A DNA stretch of 64,000 nucleotides from Bartonella sp. HY038 (GCF_014117425.1 NZ_CP059725.1:1488001-1552000); one strand, 5' to 3'. Positions 24,936 to 35,225 are shown, counted from the stretch's first letter. Numbers and translations: made by a program. The notes: generated by a model not told the origin, from the sequence alone.

Positions 24936-27803
24936 TTATTTTTTATGGTTAGTAATTAATTCAATTACATCATCAATTGCAATCGGCATGCTAAACGTAT
25001 TGGATTGCAAATATTCGCAATTTGCTTCCTTTAGCATAATGGCAAGACCTTCATTTTCAACACCTTCAGCAATAACCTGAAAACCAAGATCATGAGCCAT
25101 ACCTATGAGTGAGCGCAACAAAATATTTTGCTTTGGTCGTTCATTATTAAGCAAAGAACGATCTAGCTTTATGATGTCAAATGGAAAACGCACAAAGTAA
25201 GAAAGTGAAGAATATCCTGTACCAAAATTATCAAGAACCAAGCCAACACCTAAACCTTTAAGACGCTCGAATAAAGATACTGAAAGTTCAGGATTTTGCA
25301 TAAGAACAGCTTCTGGCATTTCAATCAATAATTGTCCTTCTCGCAATGGATTACGAACCATCATAGATTGAATGCTAGCTACGAGCTCATTGCGCAGTAG
25401 ATCAGCACTAGGCAGGTTGACCGAAACAAAATACCGGTTGCCAGGAAATTTTTGGTTTAGCAGCATTATGCCTTGTGCTGCGCGATGAAGCACAAAATTT
25501 GCCAATTCCAATGTAATTCCCGCGTTTTCCGCTGCCGAAATAAAGTCTTGGGTAAATAATGTACCTCGGCTTGGATGATCCCATTGCAACATTGCTTCAA
25601 AGCCGACCAAGGTGCCATCGGCAATTTTTAACACTGGATGATAAACGACATAAAGTTGATTATGGTTCAAGGCTTCACGCAATTCATCATCAATGGAGCG
25701 CTTTTCGATATTTTGGCTACGGAAAACCGGCCTAAATGGCTCGATTTTATTACCACCATTATATTTCGCTGCAAACATTGCTAAGATAGCGTCATTCAAA
25801 CGATCTTCAGCCGGTGCATTACCACCAAGCCAGGGTAAAAGCCCAATAGAAGCTGTTAACTGCACTTCACGCTTAGCAAAGCTGATAGGCATATTTAAAG
25901 CTTTTTTTAGATTGATCGTAAAATTTGCAACCTTTGAAAGATCGCTTTGTGAAGCGAGTAAAAATGCAAACCTATCTGAAGATATACGGCTCAATGTATC
26001 TAATGGTTTAAGATGCCGAGCAAGACGCCGCGCCATTGCAAGCAAAAATGTATCGCCAACCGACAATCCGTAACGTTGATTGATTGAACGGAAATTATCA
26101 AAATCAATAATTAACAATGTTGGCTTTAAATCTTCATCATTTTGAGCTAAGTCGCAAAAACTTTGCAAGCGATCAAGAAATAATTGTCGATTAGGAAGAC
26201 CGGTTAAGCTGTCATAGATCGCATTGTGCAATAGACGCTCTTCAGCTTTCTTATGCTCGGTAATATCCATTAACATGCCGACACAACGAATAATTTCGCC
26301 GTCTGGCCCAATGACAGGACGTGCCCGCAACGAAAACCAACGATATTGACTATCCCCTGCCCTTAATCTGAAAGTTTGATCTAACCGTCCTGCACGCGTA
26401 TCAAGAATTGCATCAAGGGTCATCCGGAAACGATCTCGATCATCGGAATGCATAGCTGGTAGCCAATTGCGCATCGGTCCAATAAGACTTTTTGCTGCGG
26501 ACCCAATATAAATTGATAAATCTGGAGTGGTAACAACGCGGTCCCTTACCACATCCCAATCCCATACGATTTGATCCGTTCCCATAACGGCAAGTGCTTG
26601 TCTTTCAAGGTCAGAAAAAATACCCTGATTACCAGCACCGCCAGAAAATGCGTGCTGCATAACAGTAAAGCTAAGCAATAATACGATAAGGACGAGGCCA
26701 CCAGCTAAAGCAGGCTGCACGATATCGTTTTCAAGCTTTCCAGTAACTGCAGCATAGGCAGCAAACAACCAAAGTATGAATAAAATCCAACTTGGCACCA
26801 ACATAATAGCACGATCATAGCCGCGAATGGTGAGGTAACAAATAAGCAAAACACCAATTAATGCGGTTGCACCAAGAGAAACGCGGGCAAAACCAGCAGC
26901 TTGAACCGGATCAAATACCACCATGCCAGCAAGACCGCAAAGGGCTCCAAGCCACAATACAATACCGAAACTAAAATGATAATGCCAACGATGTAAATGA
27001 AGGTAGGTAAAGAGAAAAACTAATATTGTGCCTGCTAAGGCCACCTCTGTTCCTGCCCGCCATAGTGGTTCAGAATTAGGAACAACATTTAAAAATTTAT
27101 TTAAAAAACTAAAATCTACACAAATATAACCAAGTACCGCCCATGCAAAAGCTGCGGTTGCAGGAAAAAGCGAGGTACCTTTAACCACAAATAAAATGGT
27201 AAGCAGCAAAGCTAGAAGACCAGAAATACCAAGTAATATTCCACGATACAGCGTATAAGAATTAACTGTATCCTTGTAAGCATCAGGTTCCCACAAATAT
27301 AATTGCGGCAAATCACGTGATCCAAGCTCTGCTACAAGCGTTACAACAGCACCGGGATTGATTGTAAAGCGGAAAACATCCGAGTCTGGACTAGCCTGAC
27401 GTTCTAAAGTAAACCCCTCACTTGGAGTTATCGATCGTATCCGAATAGAACCTAGATCAGGATCAAGTAAGCCAGAACCTGCTAGCCGATAATGGGGTGC
27501 TACAATTAACCTATCAAGCTGTTGGTCGCTTGGATTGGCAAGAGTTAAAACAGCCCAATTGCCTTGCGAGTTTTCACTATTAGCTTGCACTTCAATCCGA
27601 TGGATGATTCCTTCTGGATCAGGAGGGGTTGAAATACTAAAGCTCGAACCTTGATCAAGGTTTATTTCAACTAGCCCAGAAAGGTCAAGGGCGGCACTAT
27701 CAGGTGATATTTTAATTGGATCAGCAGCATTAGCAGCTATTGATAGGCCAATTAGCATAAAGAATAAAAGGATGAAGCGCATAAAAAAGCGAATTATAGC
27801 CAA
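24936..27803 (-). CDS. Membrane GGDEF/EAL protein with sensory domain and altered catalytic motifs
   Basis: 955-residue cyclic-di-GMP-type signalling protein. Order: signal peptide (1-27), periplasmic beta-rich domain (about 30-175, 7TMR-DISM-like), about seven membrane helices (185-385), PAS/PAC (about 400-515), GGDEF domain (525-690), EAL domain (705-950). The GGDEF motif is replaced by SSDRF (608-612), so cyclase activity is unlikely. The EAL motif is EAM (736-738), and DDFGTG reads DNFGTG (858-859). Other phosphodiesterase positions (Asn in SVNLP, IEMPE, IKLDR, AEGVE) are kept. It could be a weak phosphodiesterase or an effector. No close operon partner. Confidence 0.9.
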   Translation of the reverse strand: MAIIRFFMRFILLFFMLIGLSIAANAADPIKISPDSAALDLSGLVEINLDQGSSFSISTPPDPEGIIHRIEVQANSENSQGNWAVLTLANPSDQQLDRLIVAPHYRLAGSGLLDPDLGSIRIRSITPSEGFTLERQASPDSDVFRFTINPGAVVTLVAELGSRDLPQLYLWEPDAYKDTVNSYTLYRGILLGISGLLALLLTILFVVKGTSLFPATAAFAWAVLGYICVDFSFLNKFLNVVPNSEPLWRAGTEVALAGTILVFLFTYLHLHRWHYHFSFGIVLWLGALCGLAGMVVFDPVQAAGFARVSLGATALIGVLLICYLTIRGYDRAIMLVPSWILFILWLFAAYAAVTGKLENDIVQPALAGGLVLIVLLLSFTVMQHAFSGGAGNQGIFSDLERQALAVMGTDQIVWDWDVVRDRVVTTPDLSIYIGSAAKSLIGPMRNWLPAMHSDDRDRFRMTLDAILDTRAGRLDQTFRLRAGDSQYRWFSLRARPVIGPDGEIIRCVGMLMDITEHKKAEERLLHNAIYDSLTGLPNRQLFLDRLQSFCDLAQNDEDLKPTLLIIDFDNFRSINQRYGLSVGDTFLLAMARRLARHLKPLDTLSRISSDRFAFLLASQSDLSKVANFTINLKKALNMPISFAKREVQLTASIGLLPWLGGNAPAEDRLNDAILAMFAAKYNGGNKIEPFRPVFRSQNIEKRSIDDELREALNHNQLYVVYHPVLKIADGTLVGFEAMLQWDHPSRGTLFTQDFISAAENAGITLELANFVLHRAAQGIMLLNQKFPGNRYFVSVNLPSADLLRNELVASIQSMMVRNPLREGQLLIEMPEAVLMQNPELSVSLFERLKGLGVGLVLDNFGTGYSSLSYFVRFPFDIIKLDRSLLNNERPKQNILLRSLIGMAHDLGFQVIAEGVENEGLAIMLKEANCEYLQSNTFSMPIAIDDVIELITNHKK

Positions 27804-28140
27804 TTGGGGCCTCCGACACTTTTTGCATTATCAAGCTGTTTGCATATAAATGCATGTTTAGATAAAGGCTTTCGGCTTTGGCTCGGCATTAGACCAATTA
27901 TCCCTTTATATTAGAAAATTTAGGCAAATCACCTTGCCCGATTTTAATAAATCAATAAAGACCCTTTGCAGGGCTTTCAAGCTATTTAATGGCAAGCAAC
28001 CCAGAAAATTATAAATCATGACGATAGCACTTCTTTAATTTGTCATGCGACCATAAGCAATACATCAAAATAATAAATATTTTAGGAACGCCCCTATTTT
28101 TATTGTAGTTTCATTTTATTGTGGTTTTATGGGGAGTAAA

Positions 28141-28573
28141 ATGATTACTGACCATACAGATGATCAATCGGAGCGTTTAGCACCCATCATTGCTTATAGA
28201 CGAACTGGACAGTGTGGTGGTAATACAAATAACCGCAGCTTTATCAACGCCTTGATCTGGCAAGCGCTCAGGTCGGCGTTAGTGTGACCTTCTAGCTTGT
28301 TTTGGCCCTTACGGAACAGTAAATCGACGCGAATAATTGCGGATTGAAAAGAGTTTCCTACCTGAGCGGTTAGAGAAAATTGCTATAGAGCCGGCCATCA
28401 TATGACTGATGCTTGATGCAAGATTTGTTCATGCTTATGCTCAATCAGCACGAGCGCGGAAAAAGGAAGGCCTTGATGCCCATGAACTTAGTTATTCCAA
28501 AGGCGGCTTAACTAGTAAAATGCATGTTGCTTGAGATGCTTTGAGTACACAATTATGTCCAATTGTGACTTAA
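28141..28573 (+). pseudogene. Decayed IS5-family transposase
   Basis: Conceptual translation in shifting frames gives the order of an IS5-type (IS427-like) transposase: an N-terminal MITDHTDDQSERLAPII segment, NRSFINALIWQAL, then FGPYGTVNRR, RLEKIAIEPAII, AQSARARKKEGLDAHEL and YSKGGLTSKMHVA. Several stops and at least one frameshift interrupt it and the catalytic C-terminus is missing. I did not find intact terminal repeats in the surrounding 27804-28740 interval, which otherwise holds nothing recognisable. Confidence 0.8.
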
Positions 28574-28740
28574 AACTATTTTAACTTACGAAATCGTAAT
28601 GGCATTATGCAAGTTAACAAGCAGTGAGAATGCTTAACTGCAACATAGCGCAGCGCTTCTTTTAAACTGCATAATTTTTGAATGTATATTTTAAGATCCG
28701 CTCAATAATTATATCTCAATTTAAATATAAGATTTATAAA

Positions 28741-29280
28741 TTATTGAAAATCGTTTTGGGCTGTATTTTGAACGGCGTTTTTACCATTGCGTTTTAGTTT
28801 TACGCCAACCACTGGTATCATATCTTCAGAAACCTTAACCGATAGGGTAATATTCATTGTATCATTATCAGCTAGATGCGCGGTCATCGTACCATTAATA
28901 TTTTCTCGCACTAGACCAAAAACCATATGTTTATTGCTAATACGCCCCGAAATGATATCCATGCCGTCAGCCTTGGCACCATTATTAAATGCGCCTTGAT
29001 AACCTTTTTCAATGCGTGCAACACGAGCTTTGACGCTTTGGCTAAAAATGCCTACACGGCAAGAACCATCCAAGACCATACCAACCTTTGCCTGTTCCTG
29101 CACACCTGAAAATGTACAGGTAAAGCGCGTACCTTTATATTTCCCAGCAACAACTTCACCTGGCCCGGTCCATTGCCCTTCAATTTTTTTAAAAAATACT
29201 TCCTCGGCGTCTTGTGCAGCACCGTAAGCGGAAGAGGCACATATGACAGCTGCAAAAAGCGGCAATAAAATTTTTTTCAT
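28741..29280 (-). CDS. Secreted protein of unknown function
   Basis: 179 residues with a clear Sec signal peptide (KKILLPLFAAVICASSAYGA, cleavage near residue 20). The mature part looks like a small beta-rich domain: KKIEGQWTGPGEVVAGKYKGTRFTCTFSG, then a single Cys in LDGSCRVGIF that could pair with the Cys of FTCTF. I do not recognise a named family. GGAAA lies upstream of the ATG. It stands alone between the transposase relic and the ycjF-like gene. Confidence 0.75.
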   Translation of the reverse strand: MKKILLPLFAAVICASSAYGAAQDAEEVFFKKIEGQWTGPGEVVAGKYKGTRFTCTFSGVQEQAKVGMVLDGSCRVGIFSQSVKARVARIEKGYQGAFNNGAKADGMDIISGRISNKHMVFGLVRENINGTMTAHLADNDTMNITLSVKVSEDMIPVVGVKLKRNGKNAVQNTAQNDFQ

Positions 29281-29518
29281 TTAAACAGCTTTCCTTTTAT
29301 CAGCTTCACATTAGCTTACAACCATGGAGCATCCAATTAAAGTAACAATTAAATGCATTTAATATCAAGCATCAAGATTTAAATTAAAGAATAATAGTTG
29401 AGATTCTTATGGTTAAAAATCGCAAAAAATGGTTAATAAGATATTTCAATTGCTAGGCTAAATAATAATTATTCCGCTTTAATTATAAAAGAACTTGGCC
29501 TTAGATCAAATTACATTA

Positions 29519-30493
29519 TTAATCTTTGTTTGAAAAACGAATAAGATCACCGGCAAAATCACCAATACTGGGACGTTTTTCACCATCGAAAGGAAAAGGA
29601 CGAAGTGCATCCATTGCTGCAATTCCTATACGGGTTGTCATCAACCCATTTACAACACCTTCACCTAGTTTTGCCGACAACCTCGCTGCAAGTCCCTGCC
29701 CAATGAATTGCTGTATAAAACTATCACCTAATGCAATAGTACCAGTTACAGCTAAATGAGATAAGACTTTACGCAATATGGCAATAAAACCAAACCGGCT
29801 TGGTCTACAACCGTAAAGCGACGCTATAGCGCGAATAAGCTTAGTGGCTTCATAAAAAACATAAATAATATCAACAAAGGCGCGCGGACTTACTGCTGTT
29901 ACGACTGATACACGCTTAGCAGATGCCAAAATTAAACTACGTGCTTCTTTATCTAAAGGACGCAATATTTCAGCCTCTGACAAATGAATAAGCGCGCGAC
30001 CATCAATGATATCACCTTCAAAAGCAGCAATTGCTTTGCGTCCATGCAGAGTTAACGCCTGCCCTTCAACTAAATTATTAAGTGCATGGATTGCTTTTTT
30101 CGCTTCTTTCATGTCATCGCGCATAACGGCATCGCGAGCCTGCCGCCTTATTTCAGATACCGAGCGTAAACGTATAATTGCGCGCAATTCATTGAAAATA
30201 AAAATAATGAAAGCCAAGAGCCCTGTAACTGCAATTACAAGCGCAAACCATCCAAGAGCTACATAGCGAGAAAATAAAGTACGGACAAGATCATCAATCC
30301 ATAGGCCAATTGCTAAGGATAATAATATGCCAAGAGCGGATAAAAAAATCTTACTCCACGTGAAATATTGCTTATTGCCCTGCTCTTCCTGCGCTAGCAC
30401 GTCAAGATCGGCTAATTCAGCCTCATCAAAGGGATCTGCTGTTATATTGATAGTTTCAAGATCAGAAATGGCCCTTGGCCTACGCTGTGTCAT
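29519..30493 (-). CDS. YcjF family membrane protein (TIGR01620/DUF697)
   Basis: 324 residues. After an acidic N-terminus there are two membrane helices (about 47-66 and 76-98, ILLSLAIGLWIDDLV and WFALVIAVTGLLAFIIFIF), then a long helical region and a C-terminal DUF697-like part with PSRFGFIAILRKVLSHLAVTGTIALGDSFIQQ. In many proteobacteria the gene pairs with ycjX, as here, where its ATG overlaps the ycjX stop (ATGA). Function is poorly known; an envelope-stress link has been proposed for the pair in enterobacteria. Confidence 0.88.
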   Translation of the reverse strand: MTQRRPRAISDLETINITADPFDEAELADLDVLAQEEQGNKQYFTWSKIFLSALGILLSLAIGLWIDDLVRTLFSRYVALGWFALVIAVTGLLAFIIFIFNELRAIIRLRSVSEIRRQARDAVMRDDMKEAKKAIHALNNLVEGQALTLHGRKAIAAFEGDIIDGRALIHLSEAEILRPLDKEARSLILASAKRVSVVTAVSPRAFVDIIYVFYEATKLIRAIASLYGCRPSRFGFIAILRKVLSHLAVTGTIALGDSFIQQFIGQGLAARLSAKLGEGVVNGLMTTRIGIAAMDALRPFPFDGEKRPSIGDFAGDLIRFSNKD

Positions 30494-31926
30494 GCAAGGT
30501 AATCTCCAAGCAAAAATTCCAAACTACGATCCAAACGAATATGCGGCAATGGATCAGTCGCTTTAACAATTGGTGGGCGAAACCGGATAAAGCGAATATT
30601 CATCTTTTTATCATGATCGACAATATCTTGAGGATCTTTTGGCAAATCACCGGGAAAAATTGCAGTCTCTGTTTCGCCATCAAAGCAAACGCCATCAATT
30701 ATTTCACCTTCTAATGGTGTCCCAATAATTATAGGTAGTTCTTCATCGCCAATTTTTGCCAAGGCTTCACGGGTGGTGCGAACTGAAGCCATGGCTATGC
30801 TATCAGTTTTAACACCACGCAATTTTGCATTTTCAAGAGCATTGAGTGTTAAGAGCTTAATAATTTTTTCCAGCCTCTCATGGCTTTCATGATGAAGTTG
30901 ATCTGCCTTTGTTGCTGCAACCACAATTCGATCTATTTTGTGGCTAATAAGTTGACTCGCCCAATTATTAGCACCTGAACGAAAACATGATAGAATTTCT
31001 GTCAAAGAATTTTGCAGGTCTTGCACAGCATGGGCACCCGAATTAATCGCTTGCATCGCATCCACAAGAATGATTTGCCTATCTAAACGAGCGATATGAT
31101 TTAAAAAAAATGGCCTAATCACGTGCTTTTTATAAGATTCATAACGCCGCTCCATCACAGATGCCAAAGAGTGAGGCTCAAATGGTTTATCGCTTAAATT
31201 AGGCAAAGGTGCAAAGGTAAGCGCAGGCGAACCATCAAGATCGCCAGGCATTAAAAAACGACCCGGTGGCAACATGGAAATTGCACTTTTATCTTCCTTT
31301 GCCAACTTTAAATAAGTCTTAAAAACCGAACTTAATTGATCGATGATATCATCGCTAGCCTTTGCAAAGCTATTGACGTGGTGGGCTGCACCAAGCCAAT
31401 CACTTGCAAATTCCTTATGTAATTTATTATTTGCGCGCTCAAAAGACTCTTTTGAAAATGTCCGATAATCCTTTGCCAGCAAAGGAAGATCAAGCAGCCA
31501 TTCACCAGGATAATCAATGATATCAATAGTTAACTTTCCACGTGAGAAATATTTACTAAATGTAGAATTTGATTGATACTTTATTGTTAATCGCAATTGT
31601 GATAATGAGCGAGTAGAATGGGGCCACTGGCGCTTTAATGCTAAACTATCTATATGCTTTTCAAACTCAAAACGAGGCAATGTATCGTCTGGTTGATGCT
31701 CTATATCAACGGATATGATACGCTTTTGTGCTATAGCTTTAAAAAGTGGCAAGCGCCCACTTCTTAGTAAGTTCTGAATTAATGATGTAATAAAAACTGT
31801 CTTTCCAGCGGTAGAAAGTCCAGTGACACCCAGTCTTATAGTTGGATGGATAATTCCTGAAAAACGGTCAGAAACAGTGTTAAGGGTCATCCTAGCTTCA
31901 TCGCCAAAAGATGTGAATGATGCCAA
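30490..31926 (-). CDS. YcjX family P-loop NTPase (DUF463)
   Basis: 478-residue predicted NTPase. The N-terminal P-loop reads GVTGLSTAGKTVFITSLIQNLL (about 33-54); further family segments are IDYPGEWLLDLPLL near 145 and VVAATKADQLHHESHERLE near 340, the latter like the NKxD base-recognition motif in the form TKAD, which suggests GTP binding. Overlaps ycjF by four bases. Cellular role not established. Confidence 0.9.
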   Translation of the reverse strand: MASFTSFGDEARMTLNTVSDRFSGIIHPTIRLGVTGLSTAGKTVFITSLIQNLLRSGRLPLFKAIAQKRIISVDIEHQPDDTLPRFEFEKHIDSLALKRQWPHSTRSLSQLRLTIKYQSNSTFSKYFSRGKLTIDIIDYPGEWLLDLPLLAKDYRTFSKESFERANNKLHKEFASDWLGAAHHVNSFAKASDDIIDQLSSVFKTYLKLAKEDKSAISMLPPGRFLMPGDLDGSPALTFAPLPNLSDKPFEPHSLASVMERRYESYKKHVIRPFFLNHIARLDRQIILVDAMQAINSGAHAVQDLQNSLTEILSCFRSGANNWASQLISHKIDRIVVAATKADQLHHESHERLEKIIKLLTLNALENAKLRGVKTDSIAMASVRTTREALAKIGDEELPIIIGTPLEGEIIDGVCFDGETETAIFPGDLPKDPQDIVDHDKKMNIRFIRFRPPIVKATDPLPHIRLDRSLEFLLGDYLA

Positions 31927-32020
31927 AGCGATTGCCCTTCAATGATGGTAATATAATTAAATGAGATTGCTTAGATATAGTGAGATTAGCGATAGTGATT
32001 TAAAAAAAACACAAACGACG

Positions 32021-32404
32021 CTAAATTGCTTGTTCTCGACGTTTTTCTAATATTTCCATGGAAACAGGAGTTAATTCAACAGATTCACCACAGCCACAAG
32101 CCGAAGTTTGATTAGGATTATTAAAAACAAATCCTGTCCTAAGGGTGGTTTGCTCAAAATCCATTTGCGTACCAAGAAGGAAAAGAACAGCATCACGCCC
32201 AACAAAAACTCGGGCTCCGTCTTTTTCAACAATATCAAAATTTCCCTCATGCTCCTTCATCAAATTGATGGTATATTCCATTCCTGCGCAGCCACCCTTT
32301 TTTACACCAACATGGATACCTTGGGCATCAGGATTATTCCCCATAATTTCTTTGATACGCTCAACAGCACTGTCTGTTAGAGATATAACGGCAAAACGGC
32401 TCAT
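32021..32404 (-). CDS. sufA: A-type iron-sulfur carrier (SufA/IscA/HesB family)
   Basis: 127-residue Fe-S cluster assembly accessory protein. The three cluster-binding cysteines are in place: Cys39 in KKGGCAGMEY, and Cys103 and Cys105 in SACGCGES. It passes clusters to apoproteins. The name sufA is the usual one for such genes in alphaproteobacteria, but no other suf gene is in the window, so IscA-type or ErpA-type assignment is not excluded. Confidence 0.9.
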   Translation of the reverse strand: MSRFAVISLTDSAVERIKEIMGNNPDAQGIHVGVKKGGCAGMEYTINLMKEHEGNFDIVEKDGARVFVGRDAVLFLLGTQMDFEQTTLRTGFVFNNPNQTSACGCGESVELTPVSMEILEKRREQAI

Positions 32405-32528
32405 TTATTCAACCTTTCAATTCGTGTTATACTTAGTGTGGCTGATTGACAAACGCAAGAACACCATCAATATTTTAATTAAACGACAAGATTTTAATCA
32501 GAATACGAGGCAGGCAATATAAAACAAG

Positions 32529-32642
32529 ATGAAGCTTCTGACAATTTCAATCGCATGCCTTTTTACCAACAAAATTGCCATCCCATTGTCAGGCAGTGGC
32601 GATTTGCCGCCATGGACACTTACCGCGTTACGTTTTATCTAG
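32529..32642 (+). pseudogene. Short fragment resembling the N-terminus of an EamA transporter
   Basis: A 37-codon frame (MKLLTISIACLFTNKIAIPL then LPPWTLTALRFI) followed by a stop. The LPPWTLTALRF segment resembles the end of the first helix-loop unit of EamA/DMT transporters. No continuation is seen. Either a gene relic or chance. Confidence 0.25.
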
Positions 32643-32688
32643 AAGAGATTTAAAATAGACCTAAACATAAAGCATTCAATCAAAAACC

Positions 32689-33096
32689 ATGAAAACACAT
32701 TTAATAAAATATTTTTTGCCAGTTGCATTATTTATACTCCCTCCTCTTGCCACGGCGCAAGAGCCATTAGGCGATATTGAGCGCGGCTCAAAAATATATA
32801 AACGATGTGCTGTTTGCCATTTGATCGATAATGATAAAAATCGTGTAGGTCCATCATTACAAAATATTATAAACCGCACTGCGGGATCGCTTCCTAATTT
32901 TCGTTATTCGCCAGCAATGAAAAAAGCTGGAGAAGATGGCCTTACCTGGAATAAAGACACGTTACGCGAATTTTTGCTTGGGCCTCAGGCGATGATAAAA
33001 GGCAACAGAATGGCTAATATAAGGTTTGCGTCAGGTGAAAACCTTGATGACCTCATCGCTTATATTTTAAAAGAGTCATCTAACAGACCACAATAA
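32689..33096 (+). CDS. Class I cytochrome c
   Basis: 135-residue periplasmic electron carrier. Signal peptide about 1-23 (YFLPVALFILPPLATAQ); heme-binding motif C-AVC-H at residues 40-44; the conserved GPSLQNIINRTAGS and YSPAMKKAG segments of mitochondrial-type cytochrome c; likely axial ligand Met108 in KGNRMAN. It may serve as an electron donor to a terminal oxidase. No operon partner. Confidence 0.92.
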   Translation: MKTHLIKYFLPVALFILPPLATAQEPLGDIERGSKIYKRCAVCHLIDNDKNRVGPSLQNIINRTAGSLPNFRYSPAMKKAGEDGLTWNKDTLREFLLGPQAMIKGNRMANIRFASGENLDDLIAYILKESSNRPQ

Positions 33097-33246
33097 GTTA
33101 GGCTTCTCCCCCCTATGACTGCTCAATATTTACATATAATGATATGCGAACCGTCTTTAAAAACAAGATTATTCATTTTTCTTGTTATTAATTTGAAATT
33201 TTTCGCTTGCCTTTATCAGCTTCATAATCTATTGCTTCGGTCGGCT

Positions 33247-33323
<77 letters not shown>

Positions 33324-33611
33324 ATTTTCCAACCAAAATTAAATCTAGCTATGGAATTAATATAGAACTGTGATAATGAGAAGCTATACTCTCATTGTTT
33401 TGCCTGTTTATGTTTTTTTAGTTGTTACATTTTAATATAGGCGTTTTCTATAAAGAAAAATCAAACTAATTATAAAAACATTCTTAGCAATATTTAATAT
33501 GCTAAGGATAGCTTTAAGATTTATGTAGAAATTTCAGTAAAGCATAGAGAGCCAAAAAATTATCTATAATTTATATTTGCTTATGCGCATTTTCTTTTGA
33601 AAATCACTATA
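33324..33611. other. AT-rich intergenic stretch, nothing recognised
   Basis: Between tRNA-Pro and the terminator of the carboxypeptidase gene. No open frame with coding features and no clear repeat. Confidence 0.4.
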
Positions 33612-33648
33612 AATTAAAAAAGACCCATCATTTATTATGATGGGTCTT
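33612..33648 (-). terminator. Rho-independent terminator of the carboxypeptidase gene
   Basis: Perfect 12-bp stem, arms AAGACCCATCAT (33620-33631) and ATGATGGGTCTT (33637-33648), 5-nt loop. On the minus strand it is followed by TTTTTAATTT. It lies about 36 bases after the stop. Confidence 0.88.
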
Positions 33649-33683
33649 ACATTAAGAGAAAAAAACTAATTATCTAAGTTTAC

Positions 33684-35225
33684 TTAGTCTTCCAAAGCAT
33701 AACAAGCAATCCCTGCATCTTTCAAGCTATTACATGCTTGCCACGCAGCAGTTTTAGATTGAAAACCCGCAAAGCGTGCACGATAATAACGCTCATTACC
33801 TTGATCAAAAACAGCAAGGAACGGATCTGTGCCAGCTAAAGCCTGTTGACCTGCAGCTGCCGCCTTTGCCAAAGCCTCATTTGCCTCAGCAGTGGTGGAT
33901 TTTGATCCAACTTGAATAACCCAACCCTTTTTAGAGTTACTAATCGATGAAGTAACAACGGTGTCCAAATCATTAGGCACGGGAATAACATCATCTTGCG
34001 GAACAGCTATAATCTCACTATTAATCGTATTAGCAACGACATCTTCCACAGCTACCTGTTTATCATTGACATTTGACTTAACAAAACTTGCTTTAAAAAC
34101 CGGCTTTGGTGGATTTTTAATTGGTGAGCTTTCAATTACAACATCATTAGCCGCAGCAATTGCCGGTGGTAGTTTTGCACTACGTGAAGCGAGAGCTGTT
34201 AACAACGCAGCATCATGCTCACGATCGGTTACGCTCGTAACCTCAACATTTTCAACAGGTTGAGCCTGTGGCTTAACATTATTGTTGCGCGCAACAGGTA
34301 TTGGTGCTTCATGGCCTTGAGGCAATTCAAAACTGCGGCTAGCCAAAAGCGGTGCTACGCTACGTTTTCCTGTCCCACCATCAATATAAGTAAGCAATAG
34401 TTCACGCATATGCTGATCACGCAACGCACCCGAACGACCACCCATAACTACGCCAACAATTGATTTATTTCCAATTCGCATTGAAGTGGCAAGATTAAAA
34501 CCAGACATACGCGTATAACCTGTTTTAATGCCATCAACACCCTTCATTGCACCAACAAGACGGTTATGCCCGTTAATTGTCTTACCACGAAAGTTAACAC
34601 TTGTAGAAGAAAACCAACCATACTGGCGTGGAAAATGCTCACGCAATGCGAGTGAAAGCAAAGCCATGTCACGTGCAGTCGTGTAATTGCGTGGATCAGG
34701 CAAGCCAGATGCATTAACAAAATTACTATTCATCATACCAAGACGACGTGCTTTTGCAGTCATCATTTGCCCAAAACGAGCTTCTGAACCACCAAGATAT
34801 TCAGCAATTGCTGTTGCAACATCATTTGCCGAGCGCGTAATCAAAGTTCTAGCTGCAATTTCTGCAGGAATCGTTTGACCAGGCTTAAAGCCAATTTTTG
34901 TTGGGGGACGTGCGGCGGCATAAGCAGAAACAGGAATAGGTGTATTTGGTGAAATGCGCCCTGACTGCATGGCTTCAAACAGCATATAAAGCGTCATCAT
35001 TTTCGTTAGCGATGCAGGATAACGCTTTGCATTAGCATTTTCCTGAAAAAGAGTTTTACCCGAATTTGCATCAATAACAATTGCAGCATATTTATCAGCA
35101 TAAACCCCTTTAGGAGCAGCAGCGGCAATATTTGCACTTAATGACAACGCAACAACTGCCATTGTTGACTTGCAAAAAAATGATGTTAATTTTTCAATAG
35201 TTTTACGCACATCTACACCCTGCAT
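33684..35225 (-). CDS. D-alanyl-D-alanine carboxypeptidase with SPOR domain
   Basis: Periplasmic penicillin-binding protein that trims the terminal D-Ala of peptidoglycan stem peptides. 513 residues: signal peptide about 20-37, then the S11 peptidase fold with SxxK at 72-75 (ASLTKMM), SxN at 132-134 (SAND) and KTG at 233-235 (GIKTGYT). A low-complexity Pro/Ala/Val linker (about 300-430) leads to a C-terminal SPOR domain (about 435-513, WVIQVGSKSTTAEANEAL), which binds denuded peptidoglycan. The SPOR tail suggests work at the division site. The ATG at 35225 is taken; a GTG five codons later is possible. Confidence 0.93.
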   Translation of the reverse strand: MQGVDVRKTIEKLTSFFCKSTMAVVALSLSANIAAAAPKGVYADKYAAIVIDANSGKTLFQENANAKRYPASLTKMMTLYMLFEAMQSGRISPNTPIPVSAYAAARPPTKIGFKPGQTIPAEIAARTLITRSANDVATAIAEYLGGSEARFGQMMTAKARRLGMMNSNFVNASGLPDPRNYTTARDMALLSLALREHFPRQYGWFSSTSVNFRGKTINGHNRLVGAMKGVDGIKTGYTRMSGFNLATSMRIGNKSIVGVVMGGRSGALRDQHMRELLLTYIDGGTGKRSVAPLLASRSFELPQGHEAPIPVARNNNVKPQAQPVENVEVTSVTDREHDAALLTALASRSAKLPPAIAAANDVVIESSPIKNPPKPVFKASFVKSNVNDKQVAVEDVVANTINSEIIAVPQDDVIPVPNDLDTVVTSSISNSKKGWVIQVGSKSTTAEANEALAKAAAAGQQALAGTDPFLAVFDQGNERYYRARFAGFQSKTAAWQACNSLKDAGIACYALED

